Shown here one piece after another: positions 11,993 to 20,348 of a stretch of DNA of 64,000 nt. The first letter of the stretch is position 1, and each line of letters opens with the position of its first letter. The notes under the pieces were generated by a model, which saw only the letters and a program-made list of their open reading frames with translations, was not told where the DNA came from and made no database searches. The position numbers and the translations under genes are program-made. The DNA comes from Streptomyces olivoverticillatus (lineage in GTDB: Bacteria > Actinomycetota > Actinomycetes > Streptomycetales > Streptomycetaceae), in assembly GCF_014203555.1 (NCBI RefSeq), contig NZ_JACHJH010000003.1, forward strand, positions 394,899 to 458,898. Direction: 5' to 3'.

Positions 11993-12709
11993 TCAGTCGG
12001 TGGCGAGGCCGTCGACCAGGCGGTCGAGGAAGCGGGCGAAAGTGGCGTCGGGGGTGAGGGGCCGCCCGGGAGCGGCGAGGACTTCGGCCAGCTCCGGGTG
12101 GCGGCCGTCGGCGATGACGGCGGCGAGATAGCGGGCTTCAGCCGCGGCGCGGTCCGGTGAGTCCGCGGCCGCGGCCTGCGTGATTTCGTAGGTGACGTGC
12201 CCCGAGACGAGTCCCGTGAGCATGCTGAAGACATCCAGCTTCGCCACGCCGTCCAGGCGGGTGGGGCGCAGGGCGCCGAGCGCGCGCTCCAGGAACGCCA
12301 GGGTGTTGGGGCCGAGGGACCGGCGGGCCGACAGGGCCGCGGGGAGCCAGGGGTGCCGGAGCATGAGGGCGCGCTGCAGGTGGGCGATGGCCTTCAGGTC
12401 GGTGCGCCAGTCACCGGTGAGGGGTTCCGTCGTCGGCAGTTCGCCGCTGACGTGATCGACCATCAGCTCCAGCAGCGTCTCCTTGTCGGGGGCGTAGCTG
12501 TAGAGCGACATGACGCCGGCTCCGACCTCGGCGGCGACGCGCCGCATGGTGACCGCCTCCAGCCCTTCGGCGTCCGCGAGGGCGACAGCCGCTGACGTGA
12601 TCGCCTCGCGGCTGAACGCGGGCTTGCGCCCCCTGCGGGGCTGGGCGGGGGTCAGCCAGAGCTGTTGGGGGTCGACGCCCGTGGCGCCGGACCCGTCTCC
12701 GCGGGTCAC
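11993..12709 (-). CDS. TetR/AcrR family transcriptional repressor
   Basis: A 238-residue regulator with the N-terminal TetR helix-turn-helix (GRKPAFSREAITSAAVALAD, then VTMRRVAAEVGAGVMSLYSY) and a TetR C-terminal ligand domain. GTG at 12709 is chosen; an ATG at 12766 abuts the operator palindrome, which should lie in the promoter rather than in coding sequence. It is divergent from a CocE-type hydrolase and very likely represses both genes. Confidence 0.88.
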   Translation of the reverse strand: MTRGDGSGATGVDPQQLWLTPAQPRRGRKPAFSREAITSAAVALADAEGLEAVTMRRVAAEVGAGVMSLYSYAPDKETLLELMVDHVSGELPTTEPLTGDWRTDLKAIAHLQRALMLRHPWLPAALSARRSLGPNTLAFLERALGALRPTRLDGVAKLDVFSMLTGLVSGHVTYEITQAAAADSPDRAAAEARYLAAVIADGRHPELAEVLAAPGRPLTPDATFARFLDRLVDGLATD

Positions 12710-12766
12710 GATCGTCCTGTTCCCTTCTTCGCTGCCGTGAGGTGCGTACGGACACCATCCAAGCAT

Positions 12767-12799
12767 CAGCTATTCTCGTACTTAGTACGAGAATAGCTG
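12767..12799. promoter_or_regulatory. TetR operator palindrome
   Basis: A perfect 16-bp inverted repeat, CAGCTATTCTCGTACT, around a single central T, lying between the divergent TetR and hydrolase genes. It ends 11 bp before the hydrolase ATG. It is the expected site for autoregulation and control of the hydrolase. Confidence 0.85.
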
Positions 12800-12809
12800 A
12801 GGGGGAACG

Positions 12810-14495
12810 ATGACAGCACGCCATCACCACACCGCGCCGAAGCCCGCCTGGACCCCGCCTGCCGGGAAGCCGCCGCGGTCCTCGCGCATGATGAGGGCCA
12901 CATGGCGCAAACTCCCGGCCAAGCGGTACGACGTCGGCTGGGAGCCGGATCTCGTCGTCCCGGCCGCGGACGGCAGCCCGTTGCGCACGGACCACTACTT
13001 CCCCCGCGCGGAAGGCGACTTCCCCACCCTCCTTGTGCGTTCGCCCTACGGCAGGGGCGTGCCCTGGTCGCCCATGTACGGCATCCTCTTCGCCGAGCAG
13101 GGCTTCCACGTGGTTGTGCAGAGCTGCCGCGGCACCGGCGGCTCGGGCGGCCGGTTCGACCTGTGGCGCAACGAACCCGCCGACGGCCAGGCCACGGTGT
13201 CCTGGCTGCGGGGGCAGCCCTGGTTCAACGGAACGCTCGGCACAATCGGCGCCAGCTACCTCGGCTATGTGCAGTGGGCGCTCGCCCTGGACCCGCCGCC
13301 GGAGCTGAAGGCCATGGTGGTGCAGGTCGGCCTCCACGACCCTCACGCCTTCTTCCATGCCGGTGGTGCGTTCCACCTGGAGAACGCCCTCGTGATGGCC
13401 CTCGGCATGACGTACCAGCACCAGGGGATGGTGCCCATGACGAAGGCTGCGCTGCGCCTGCAGCGCAATCTGCGCAAGGTCACGAACGCCCTGCCGCTGC
13501 GCGGGGCGCATGCGGCGGCCCTCGGCGAAGTGCCCTGGCTGGACGGTGCGATGACGCACCCGGACGCCGACGACCCGCACTGGATCGGTGCGTCCGTGGG
13601 TGAGGCGGCGGAGCGGCTCACCGTGCCGACATGTCTGATCGGTGGATGGCACGACGTGATGGCCGACCAGAACTTTGAGCAGTACGGCCGACTGCGCCGA
13701 GCCGGATGCGAGACCTCTCTGCTCGTCGGCCCCTGGACGCACACATCCGCATTTCAGCAGGGCTGGGCCGACGTCTTCTCCGAAAGCCTCGCCTGGCTGC
13801 GTGCGCATCTGTGCGCCGACCCCGGCGGCCTGCGTCCCAGCAGGGTGCGCGTGCACGTCGGCGGCGAAGACGCGTGGCGGGACCTCGACGACTGGCCGCA
13901 GTCCCCGGCGGCGACCCCTTGGTACCCCACCCCGGACGGTGGTCTCACCCGGCAAGCACCCACGGACGCAGCCCCTCTGGCGTCCTTCCGCTACGACCCG
14001 GCGGACCCCACCCCCTCCGCCGGCGGGCGCTTGCTCTCCCGCACCGCCGGCCCTCGCGACAACGGCTCCCTGGAGGCCCGGAAGGACGTCCTGACGTTCA
14101 CCGGACCGCCGCTGACCGAGCCCCTGGACGTCCTCGGCCCGATCACCGCGCTGCTGCGGGTCTCCACGGACACCGGGCACGCCGATGTCTTCGCCCGCCT
14201 GTGCGACGTGGACGAACGAGGCCGTTCCGTCAACATCTGCGACGGGCTGGTCCGGCTGCGGACCGCCGGGCAGGAGTCGTCGGAGGCCGCCGTGCCGATG
14301 AGCGCCACCGCCCACCGCTTCGCCGCCGGCCACCGGATCCGCCTGCAGATCAGTGGGGGAGCGCATCCGCGCTACGCCCGAAACCCCGGCACGGGGGAGC
14401 CGTCGGCCGATGCCGCCGGTCTCGCGCCGGTGCACATCACGCTCCACGCAGATTCGGCATTGCTGCTTCCTCTCACTGTCGATGACGCTCCATAA
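12810..14495 (+). CDS. CocE/NonD family alpha/beta hydrolase
   Basis: A 561-residue serine hydrolase of the X-Pro dipeptidyl-peptidase S15/CocE type. The oxyanion region SCRGTGGSGG and nucleophile elbow GASYLGY (Ser near residue 150) are clear. An acid and base follow in the Asp-rich GGWHDVM region and GPWTH. The C-terminal half is the jelly-roll domain usual in CocE. It likely cleaves esters or amides. The start has GGGGGAA upstream. Control by the divergent TetR protein is inferred. Confidence 0.88.
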   Translation: MTARHHHTAPKPAWTPPAGKPPRSSRMMRATWRKLPAKRYDVGWEPDLVVPAADGSPLRTDHYFPRAEGDFPTLLVRSPYGRGVPWSPMYGILFAEQGFHVVVQSCRGTGGSGGRFDLWRNEPADGQATVSWLRGQPWFNGTLGTIGASYLGYVQWALALDPPPELKAMVVQVGLHDPHAFFHAGGAFHLENALVMALGMTYQHQGMVPMTKAALRLQRNLRKVTNALPLRGAHAAALGEVPWLDGAMTHPDADDPHWIGASVGEAAERLTVPTCLIGGWHDVMADQNFEQYGRLRRAGCETSLLVGPWTHTSAFQQGWADVFSESLAWLRAHLCADPGGLRPSRVRVHVGGEDAWRDLDDWPQSPAATPWYPTPDGGLTRQAPTDAAPLASFRYDPADPTPSAGGRLLSRTAGPRDNGSLEARKDVLTFTGPPLTEPLDVLGPITALLRVSTDTGHADVFARLCDVDERGRSVNICDGLVRLRTAGQESSEAAVPMSATAHRFAAGHRIRLQISGGAHPRYARNPGTGEPSADAAGLAPVHITLHADSALLLPLTVDDAP

Positions 14496-14502
14496 GCCGC
14501 TC

Positions 14503-14517
14503 TTGGGGTGACCCCAA
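14503..14517 (+). terminator. Short hairpin after the CocE-type hydrolase
   Basis: TTGGGG-tga-CCCCAA begins 7 bp after the stop codon. It is compact, without a T-run. Confidence 0.45.
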
Positions 14518-14519
14518 AG

Positions 14520-14631
14520 GATTCCCAGGGAAGTTGATCAAGGGTGACTATGGCCTCACACAGTGCAATTGCACACAAGTGGAGTCACATATTCCATGAT
14601 AACGATCCCATTAAGCAACTCCCTGGGAATC
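14520..14631. repeat. Inverted repeat pair in a 385-bp intergenic region
   Basis: GATTCCCAGGGAAGTTG at 14520-14536 recurs inverted at 14616-14631 with one base deleted. About 80 bp of relatively AT-rich sequence lies between, containing the palindrome GTGCAATTGCAC. The gap runs from 14496 to 14879; I see no gene I trust in it. It could be a small non-autonomous insertion or a structured leader of the downstream protease operon. Confidence 0.5.
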
Positions 14632-14879
14632 GCCGCGCATTGGAATGGACCTTTAGGGGTGAGGTCGGTAATTCCCTTGATTCCAGGGCGACTTGCCGGA
14701 AGTGCGGGCTGATGCATGACCCCTTCCGTGGTGGTCATGTACGCGATATCTCCGTTCCGGACAAGCCTGTCTGACGGACCGTCTCTTCTGGCACACTTCC
14801 GGCCACCCACAACTCCCCCGACGGAAAATGAGGTGTGGCTTCGGCCGGGTCCGACGGGGGACTGACAAAGGAACCCCCC

Positions 14880-15731
14880 ATGCGCAGATTCCGTTTGCCG
14901 GCCCGTATAACGGGTCGCAGAAAGACTCTCCTGTCCGCCATGGCCGCCGTCCTCTCCGGCGGCCTCATGCTGGGCATCGCCCCCCAGGCCCAGGCCGCCG
15001 TCACCGGCACGGTCGTCGGCGGACAGGGCAATTTCAGCACCGTCAACCAGCGTTCCCTGCCGTCGCTCTCGGCCAGCGTCACCGGGACCTCCCCGGTCGG
15101 CGACCACATTCCGATGGTCTGCCGCACGACCGGCGACGTCGTCGAGAACAACTCCCGCTGGATCTGGTCCGGCGCGTACTACGTCGCCGACGCCTTCATC
15201 AGCGAGGACACCGGCAGCCTGCCGGCCTGCAACGGCGCCCGCCCCACCAACTGGACCGCTCTGAACATCGGCATGCAGAAGCAGGTCCAGAACCAGTGGT
15301 GCTGGGACGCCTCCGGTCTGACCATCGCCAACTACTGGGGATACACCCGCTACAACCAGTACGACTTCTGCCGCCTGGCCGCGCAGAACAACCAGCTGGA
15401 CTGCAACAACCAGCCGGCCACCCTCGACGACATGGCCAACGCCCTCTACAACATGGGCTTCCGCAACAGCGGCACCGACCTCTACCGCAACGCCTCGTTC
15501 AGTGAGACCCAGAACGAGATAGCGAACGGTCGCCCCTTCGCCGTCCGCATCGGCTGGACCTCCGGCGGCGGCCACATGAACGTCATCTACGGCTACGACA
15601 GCTCCAGCAACATGATCGCGGTCGGCGACCCCTGGCCCAGCACGCAGACCTACACCTGGTGGAACTACTCCACCTACGCCGGAAACAACTCCTTCCGGTG
15701 GACCCACTCGCGCATCGGCATCCACGGCTAG
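14880..15731 (+). CDS. Secreted papain-like cysteine protease
   Basis: A 283-residue secreted protein. It has a basic N-terminus, a hydrophobic core and an AQA-A signal cleavage site (about residue 39). The C-terminal half shows papain-fold catalytic residues: Cys in NQWCWDAS, His in GGHMNVIYG and Asp in VGDPWPS, similar to the AvrRpt2/C39-like papain group. Several extra cysteines suggest disulphides. The start is the ATG at 14880, with only a weak GGAA upstream. It is followed 14 bp later by a membrane-anchored partner gene. Confidence 0.82.
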   Translation: MRRFRLPARITGRRKTLLSAMAAVLSGGLMLGIAPQAQAAVTGTVVGGQGNFSTVNQRSLPSLSASVTGTSPVGDHIPMVCRTTGDVVENNSRWIWSGAYYVADAFISEDTGSLPACNGARPTNWTALNIGMQKQVQNQWCWDASGLTIANYWGYTRYNQYDFCRLAAQNNQLDCNNQPATLDDMANALYNMGFRNSGTDLYRNASFSETQNEIANGRPFAVRIGWTSGGGHMNVIYGYDSSSNMIAVGDPWPSTQTYTWWNYSTYAGNNSFRWTHSRIGIHG

Positions 15732-15745
15732 GAGAACGACCCACC

Positions 15746-16597
15746 ATGCACCGTACGACCAGACGTGCCGCCACCCTGCTTGCGGCCGCTGCCGCCGCCA
15801 CCCTCTGCGGAATCGTTCCCGCGCAGGCGGCCGACGGCCCCACCGCTCCCGGCGCGACCGACATCGCCGCCGCTCAGCAGGTGCTGCGCTCCGGCCAGGT
15901 CCACGACACCGTCTCCCGCTTCCTGACCGCCGCCGAACACCACGCGCCCACCGGCGGCGCGGACGGCGGCACCGCCGGCGCCCCGCACGGCCTCGTGCAG
16001 ACGCCCGCCACAGCGCCCGGCTTCGACGTCAAGAAGCCCGTGCCCTTCTACGAGCTCGCGCCCGAGTTCGTCACCGGAAAGGCCAAGCCCACCGCCAAGT
16101 CGGCCCTGCGGCTGTCCTACCTCGCCTCCCGCGTCTCGGCCACCGACGGCCACCAGGCCGCCGTGCTGCTCGCCCCCGGGCAGCGAGGACAGGCCTGGCA
16201 GCTGGCCGGCATCCGCGACGGCGACGCGGACATCAGCGCCGCCGAACGCGGCACCGACCAGGCGCAGACCTTCATGGAGCCGCAGGTCCACGCCTGGTAC
16301 AGGCTGACGGGCAGCGGCTCGGTGGAGCCGCTGAACAAGGAGGCCGGTGTCGCCCTCCAGGGCAAGCCGCGCGTCACCCTCGCCGCGTACCAGCAGCTCG
16401 TCGCCAAGCGCTACGGCGACAAGCAGCCCGGCTCGGCCTACGACCGCAAGGGTCTCGCCGGCGGCTACGCCCTCGCCGAGGACCAGACTGCCACGGCTCC
16501 TTCTCGCGCCTGGGTCCCCGCCGCCTCCGGCGCGGCCGCCCTGGCGGTGTCGGGCGCGGCCGTCTTCCAGCTGCGCCGCAAGCGCCGCTCGGCCTGA
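15746..16597 (+). CDS. Secreted, C-terminally membrane-anchored protein, partner of the cysteine protease
   Basis: A 283-residue protein with a Sec signal peptide (to about AQAA, residue 28) and a single C-terminal hydrophobic helix followed by RRKRRSA, so it should stay anchored with its body outside. No LPXTG motif is present. The body has no motif I recognise. GGAGAA lies upstream, and the 14-bp gap to the protease gene indicates one operon. It could be an inhibitor, chaperone or substrate of the protease. Confidence 0.65.
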   Translation: MHRTTRRAATLLAAAAAATLCGIVPAQAADGPTAPGATDIAAAQQVLRSGQVHDTVSRFLTAAEHHAPTGGADGGTAGAPHGLVQTPATAPGFDVKKPVPFYELAPEFVTGKAKPTAKSALRLSYLASRVSATDGHQAAVLLAPGQRGQAWQLAGIRDGDADISAAERGTDQAQTFMEPQVHAWYRLTGSGSVEPLNKEAGVALQGKPRVTLAAYQQLVAKRYGDKQPGSAYDRKGLAGGYALAEDQTATAPSRAWVPAASGAAALAVSGAAVFQLRRKRRSA

Positions 16598-16606
16598 TTC
16601 CGCACG

Positions 16607-16648
16607 TCCGGCGCTCCGGTCCCCCCAGTGGGGTCCGGAGCGCCGGCG
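16607..16648 (+). terminator. Strong hairpin between convergent genes
   Basis: A long stem (TCCGGCGCTCCGGTCCCC paired with GGGGTCCGGAGCGCCGG) with a short loop lies between the anchored-protein gene and the convergent glycosyltransferase. It can serve both directions. Confidence 0.8.
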
Positions 16649-16657
16649 TTCGACGGG

Positions 16658-17911
16658 TCAGGTATCCGGTGGCGACTGGCGCACTGCGGCCAGTACCGCG
16701 TCGGCGACCTGAGCCGCGCCACCGGTGCCGACGGCAGCGGTGAGCGCTCCCCAGTCGGGGGTGGTTTCGGTGGTCTGCCGCAGGGCGGCCAGGATGCGAT
16801 TGCTCAGCGCCGCCACCACGTGCCCGTCGTCCGCTCGCGCGGCCGCCTTGCCGATCGCCGTGTAGATCAAGTCGAGTGCGTGCTTCTCGCCCTTCGAGCG
16901 CAGCGCCAGGGCCTCGTCCTCGCGGAGGACGTCCTCCGGCCAGGCGGCCCGGACGTCGGCGCCGACCGCACGGCTGTGGGCGCGTGCGTTGAAGATCTGA
17001 CTGAGGTTCTGCGGGGGCAGGCAGACCGTGGGCACTCCCAGGCTGCCTGCCTCCAGCAGAGTGGTGAGCCCAGGAGAGGCCAAGAGCGCGTCGCAATCGG
17101 CGAGTTCGGCGAGGAACGCGCGGTGGGGGAGCAGCCCCGCCGTCACGCGCAAGGGGGCCGGGGCCCGCTCGATGAACTCGGCGAGCAGCCCGGCCGGGAG
17201 GTTGCCGGCCAGCCGCACCTCCCGCACGCCGTGCGTGGCGAGCGCTTCGAGGACCGCGGGGAGGACGACGCGCGGATAGTTCGTCCAGTCGGCCAGCAGG
17301 GGCGCGCGCAGCCCGCCGAGGCTGACGACGACCTTGCGGCAGGGCCGCCCGGCGCGTCGCTCGGCTCTCGGCGCCGGAGGTGTGCCGATGACCGCCTCGA
17401 CCCAGCGCAGCCCGGGAATGGATGCCAGCACGCCCTCGCACTCGGGTGGAAGCTCAAGGCATCGCTGGGCGCAGTAGACGGTCGCGTCGAGCGGCAGCGC
17501 GGGGCGATCGCCGTCGGTCCACAGGAACGGCAGGCTGTCCACGAACACGGTCGGCACGCCCACGGCTTCCAGCGTCTTTGCGACCCGGCCGTCCAGGACG
17601 ACCACGGCCGCGCGGACCCGGTGGAACCGTACGACCTCATCGACGGTGGCGTGGACGTCCGGCGCGGAGTCCGGCAGGTCGTACCAGTGCTCGACGGGGT
17701 GTTCGGCCAGTACGGGCCGGCCGAGGCCCGAGTCGAGTCCGACGAACCGCAGGGGCACCGGTGACCTCTCGCTCAGGGCGGACAGCACCGCGCTCAGCTT
17801 GCCCGAGCTGCCCCAGCCGAAATCGACCCCCGACAGGGCCACGGTGACGGGCTCCCGGCCCGGCACCGGGCCGGGCGGACGGAGATCGGGAACGGGACGC
17901 ATCCGGCTCAC
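16658..17911 (-). CDS. GT-B glycosyltransferase, possibly cytosylglucuronate synthase-like
   Basis: A 417-residue protein with the two-domain pattern of MurG/UGT-type transferases. There is an N-terminal glycine-rich GWGSSGKLSAV segment. The C-terminal nucleotide-sugar domain has VVSLGGL, DALLASPGLTTLLEAGSLGVPTVCLPP and a following acidic-aromatic stretch. The layout resembles the cytosylglucuronate synthase group of nucleoside-antibiotic pathways, from memory of the family. The GTG start overlaps the FAD-oxidoreductase stop by 4 bp (GTGA), so the two are co-translated. Confidence 0.62.
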   Translation of the reverse strand: MSRMRPVPDLRPPGPVPGREPVTVALSGVDFGWGSSGKLSAVLSALSERSPVPLRFVGLDSGLGRPVLAEHPVEHWYDLPDSAPDVHATVDEVVRFHRVRAAVVVLDGRVAKTLEAVGVPTVFVDSLPFLWTDGDRPALPLDATVYCAQRCLELPPECEGVLASIPGLRWVEAVIGTPPAPRAERRAGRPCRKVVVSLGGLRAPLLADWTNYPRVVLPAVLEALATHGVREVRLAGNLPAGLLAEFIERAPAPLRVTAGLLPHRAFLAELADCDALLASPGLTTLLEAGSLGVPTVCLPPQNLSQIFNARAHSRAVGADVRAAWPEDVLREDEALALRSKGEKHALDLIYTAIGKAAARADDGHVVAALSNRILAALRQTTETTPDWGALTAAVGTGGAAQVADAVLAAVRQSPPDT

Positions 17912-19290
17912 GGCGCGAAGTAGGAGTGGAAGACGTTGTCCGGGTCCCACGCGGCCTTGAGCTCCCGCAAGCGGTACCAGGCGTCGGGCGTGTACGAGCG
18001 CCGGGCCCGGGAGGCATCGGCAGTCAGGTCCGCCTCGGCGACGTAGTGCCTGCCCTGCCTCGACGGATCCGCCAGGGCCATGGCCTCCCGCAGCCACTGG
18101 GCGTTGGCCCCGTCCTCCGAGGGGTCGTTCCAGATCGCGTAGCACACGAGGTAAGACTCCCCGAGCGGGGAGAAGGCCATGCTCCTCAGCAGCCGGGGTT
18201 CTTCGGAGACGGGCTCCACCGGCGCGAGGACGAGCGACTTGCCGGAGGGGGCACGGACCACCGCGTCGGCGATGCGGCTCAGCTGCGTTTCGTACGTCTC
18301 CTGCGACCACAGCGTGTCCGCGGCGTACCGGTGCGCGGACGGCCATGCCGCGTCGGCGCCCTCGTGCAAGCGGGCGAAGGACGTCGGCTCGGGCGGCTGC
18401 CGGGAGACGGCACTGCCGGCGAGGGGGCAGGCCTCCGCCGGCGCGAGGGCGGCGAGGGCTTCCTCGTGCGTCGCGGCGAAGGCGGTCATGGCGACCGCGA
18501 TCCGCGGACCCGGTGGGGCCGTGGGCGTCGCTTCACCGGACGACGCGAGGACGAAGGCCGTCTCCACGGTGGCCGGGAGTTCGCGTGCGACCCCTTCCGC
18601 CCAGGCGGCCACGGCGCCCGTCGCGGCCAGCGGGAAGGCGGAACTCGTGGTCACGATGGACCCCGGCAGGGGGTGCAGGCGGAGCCGGAAGCGCGTGACG
18701 ACGGCGAAGAAGCCGGGCCCCGCACCACGAGCGGCCCAGAAGAGGCCGGAGTTCTCCGTCTCGCTGCACGTGACCGTCCGGCCGTCGGCGGTGACGGCCT
18801 GGATCTCCAGGACGTCGGCGCAGGACGGTCCCCACGCACGGGAGTTCCAGCCGAGTCCGCCGCTGAGCAGGAATCCGCCCACCGCGACGGAAGGGCAGTG
18901 GCCCACGGGAAAGGCGAGCCCGTACGGGGTCAGCTCCGCGACCAGGTCCCGTCCGGTGACGGCGGGCCCCACGACGGCCGTCGCCGAGGCGGGGTCGACG
19001 CTGCACCGCCGGAGCCCGGAGAGGTCGATCAGCAGGCTTCCGTCGCGGAGCTGGGAACCGGTCCAGTTGTGTCCGCCGGAACGCGTCGAGATGCGGAGCC
19101 CCTCCGAGCGCGCATAGGCGAGGGCTTCCGTAACGTCCCGCTCGGAGGCGGCCCGCACGATGGCCTCGGGAAACCGCTCCGGTATGAGGCCGTTCCACAC
19201 CGCGGCGGCCCTTGCCCTCTCGTACGCCGGGTCGCCCCGCCGGAGCAGGGAGCCTTCGAAGCGCGCCGAGGGCGTGCGTCCGGACGTCAT
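17908..19290 (-). CDS. Berberine-bridge-type FAD-linked oxidoreductase
   Basis: A 460-residue flavoenzyme. The FAD-binding domain has RSGGHNWTG (His expected to bind FAD covalently) and GHCPSVAVGGFLLSGGLGW (Cys expected to make the second bond), indicating bicovalent flavinylation. The C-terminus WDPDNVFHSYFAP is the BBE motif. Such enzymes oxidise alcohols, sugars or amines, often in natural-product pathways. Start and stop overlap the flanking genes by 4 bp (ATGA and GTGA). There is no signal peptide, so it is cytoplasmic. Confidence 0.88.
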   Translation of the reverse strand: MTSGRTPSARFEGSLLRRGDPAYERARAAAVWNGLIPERFPEAIVRAASERDVTEALAYARSEGLRISTRSGGHNWTGSQLRDGSLLIDLSGLRRCSVDPASATAVVGPAVTGRDLVAELTPYGLAFPVGHCPSVAVGGFLLSGGLGWNSRAWGPSCADVLEIQAVTADGRTVTCSETENSGLFWAARGAGPGFFAVVTRFRLRLHPLPGSIVTTSSAFPLAATGAVAAWAEGVARELPATVETAFVLASSGEATPTAPPGPRIAVAMTAFAATHEEALAALAPAEACPLAGSAVSRQPPEPTSFARLHEGADAAWPSAHRYAADTLWSQETYETQLSRIADAVVRAPSGKSLVLAPVEPVSEEPRLLRSMAFSPLGESYLVCYAIWNDPSEDGANAQWLREAMALADPSRQGRHYVAEADLTADASRARRSYTPDAWYRLRELKAAWDPDNVFHSYFAP

Positions 19291-20261
19291 GTGATCAGCC
19301 CGAAGATCACGATGAACAGCAGGTAGCAGCACACCACTGCCATGGCTCCCGCCACATGGACGCGGAGGCCGCGCGCACGGCTGGGCACGAGCCAGAATGC
19401 GAAGCCCCTGTTCACCAGGGGCATCAGCAGCCACGTCAGTGCGCTGACGCTCAGCATGTTGCCGATGAACAGGCCCACGTGCCCCGGGACGCCGAGCGCG
19501 TCGAGCTCGTTTCCCACCGTCAGATTCAGCACCATGACGGTCGGATAGAGCGCCAGGAGCACGGACATGGCCTGCTTCCAGTTGGGCGGCGCGGCGTCCT
19601 GCGCGCCCTCGTCGAACCGGAACCAGCCGCTGAACGCGGAACCGACCTTGTGCACGTGGTAGGAGACGAAGTAGGCGCGCCCTTCCTCCAGCAGTCGCTC
19701 GCGGTTCTCGGACTCGAGCCATGCGTCGAGGTGTTCGCGGGAGTCGAACCGGAAGACGACGACCCAGTGTTCCTGGACCCCCTCGACCGGTTTGAACATC
19801 TCGGACCCCATGAAGCCCGGTGACTTCTCCTGGGCCTTGAGGATCTTCCCCTGCCAGCGCAGGAAGTCCTCTTCCCGTCCGGGCTTCACCTCGTGGGAGA
19901 CGACGGCGGTGACGGTCTCGGGGGCCTGCTCGGCCGGCGCCCCGCCGCGGAGCACCTCTTGCGCCGGGGGTCCTTCGAAGAGGCCCTGTCCTTCGGCGAG
20001 CAGTTCCTTCCGGCGGTCCGATTCCAGCCAGGCGGTCAGATGGTCGATGTCCGAGAAGCGGAAGACGGCCACCCATTCGTTCTCGGAACCGGTGCGGGGC
20101 GGGTACACCTCACAGCCTTCGAACCCCTCGAACCCGCGGGCCGCCTCGTTCGTCCTGCTCTGCCAGCGCCGGTACTCGTCGACGCGTCCCTCGCGCACCT
20201 TCTGCGAGGTCACGACGGTGGCGCTCTCGGCCGTGGAGTCACGGCTTGCACGTGGACTCAC
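19287..20261 (-). CDS. Tandem ABM-domain protein with C-terminal membrane segment
   Basis: A 324-residue protein with two antibiotic-biosynthesis-monooxygenase (ABM) ferredoxin-like domains (about 10-95 and 110-200). Both have the pattern W...F..S.....W..S..R..L. Three hydrophobic helices follow (about 235-320). It may act as a membrane-tethered monooxygenase or binding module. The GTG at 20261 is favoured because a -10/-35 pair ends 7 bp before it, implying a leaderless transcript. It is the first gene of the ABM - FAD oxidase - glycosyltransferase operon. Confidence 0.75.
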   Translation of the reverse strand: MSPRASRDSTAESATVVTSQKVREGRVDEYRRWQSRTNEAARGFEGFEGCEVYPPRTGSENEWVAVFRFSDIDHLTAWLESDRRKELLAEGQGLFEGPPAQEVLRGGAPAEQAPETVTAVVSHEVKPGREEDFLRWQGKILKAQEKSPGFMGSEMFKPVEGVQEHWVVVFRFDSREHLDAWLESENRERLLEEGRAYFVSYHVHKVGSAFSGWFRFDEGAQDAAPPNWKQAMSVLLALYPTVMVLNLTVGNELDALGVPGHVGLFIGNMLSVSALTWLLMPLVNRGFAFWLVPSRARGLRVHVAGAMAVVCCYLLFIVIFGLIT

Positions 20262-20297
20262 CTTGGGTAGCCTAGTTCTAGGGGGTTTATGTCGCAA
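20261..20297 (-). promoter_or_regulatory. Promoter for the ABM operon, leaderless
   Basis: On the minus strand TTGCGA (20297-20292), a 17-bp spacer, then TAGGCT (20274-20269), with the GTG start about 7 bp beyond. A CCTAG-TT-CTAGG palindrome (20271-20282) overlaps the -10 and may be an operator shared with the divergent deaminase gene. Confidence 0.62.
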
Positions 20298-20348
20298 ATT
20301 AGGGCATTTTTCCGCAGGCGGGGACCGACTCCGATCGGAGACTCCGTG

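Noticed and set aside
14544..14774. A 76-codon frame in the intergenic region before the cysteine protease
   Set aside because: No ribosome site, no Streptomyces codon bias, and it runs through the inverted repeat.
14634..14879. Possible riboswitch (c-di-AMP type) in the leader of the secreted protease
   Set aside because: Some GGGGTGA-like strings exist but I could not assemble the conserved core; a covariance-model search would be needed.
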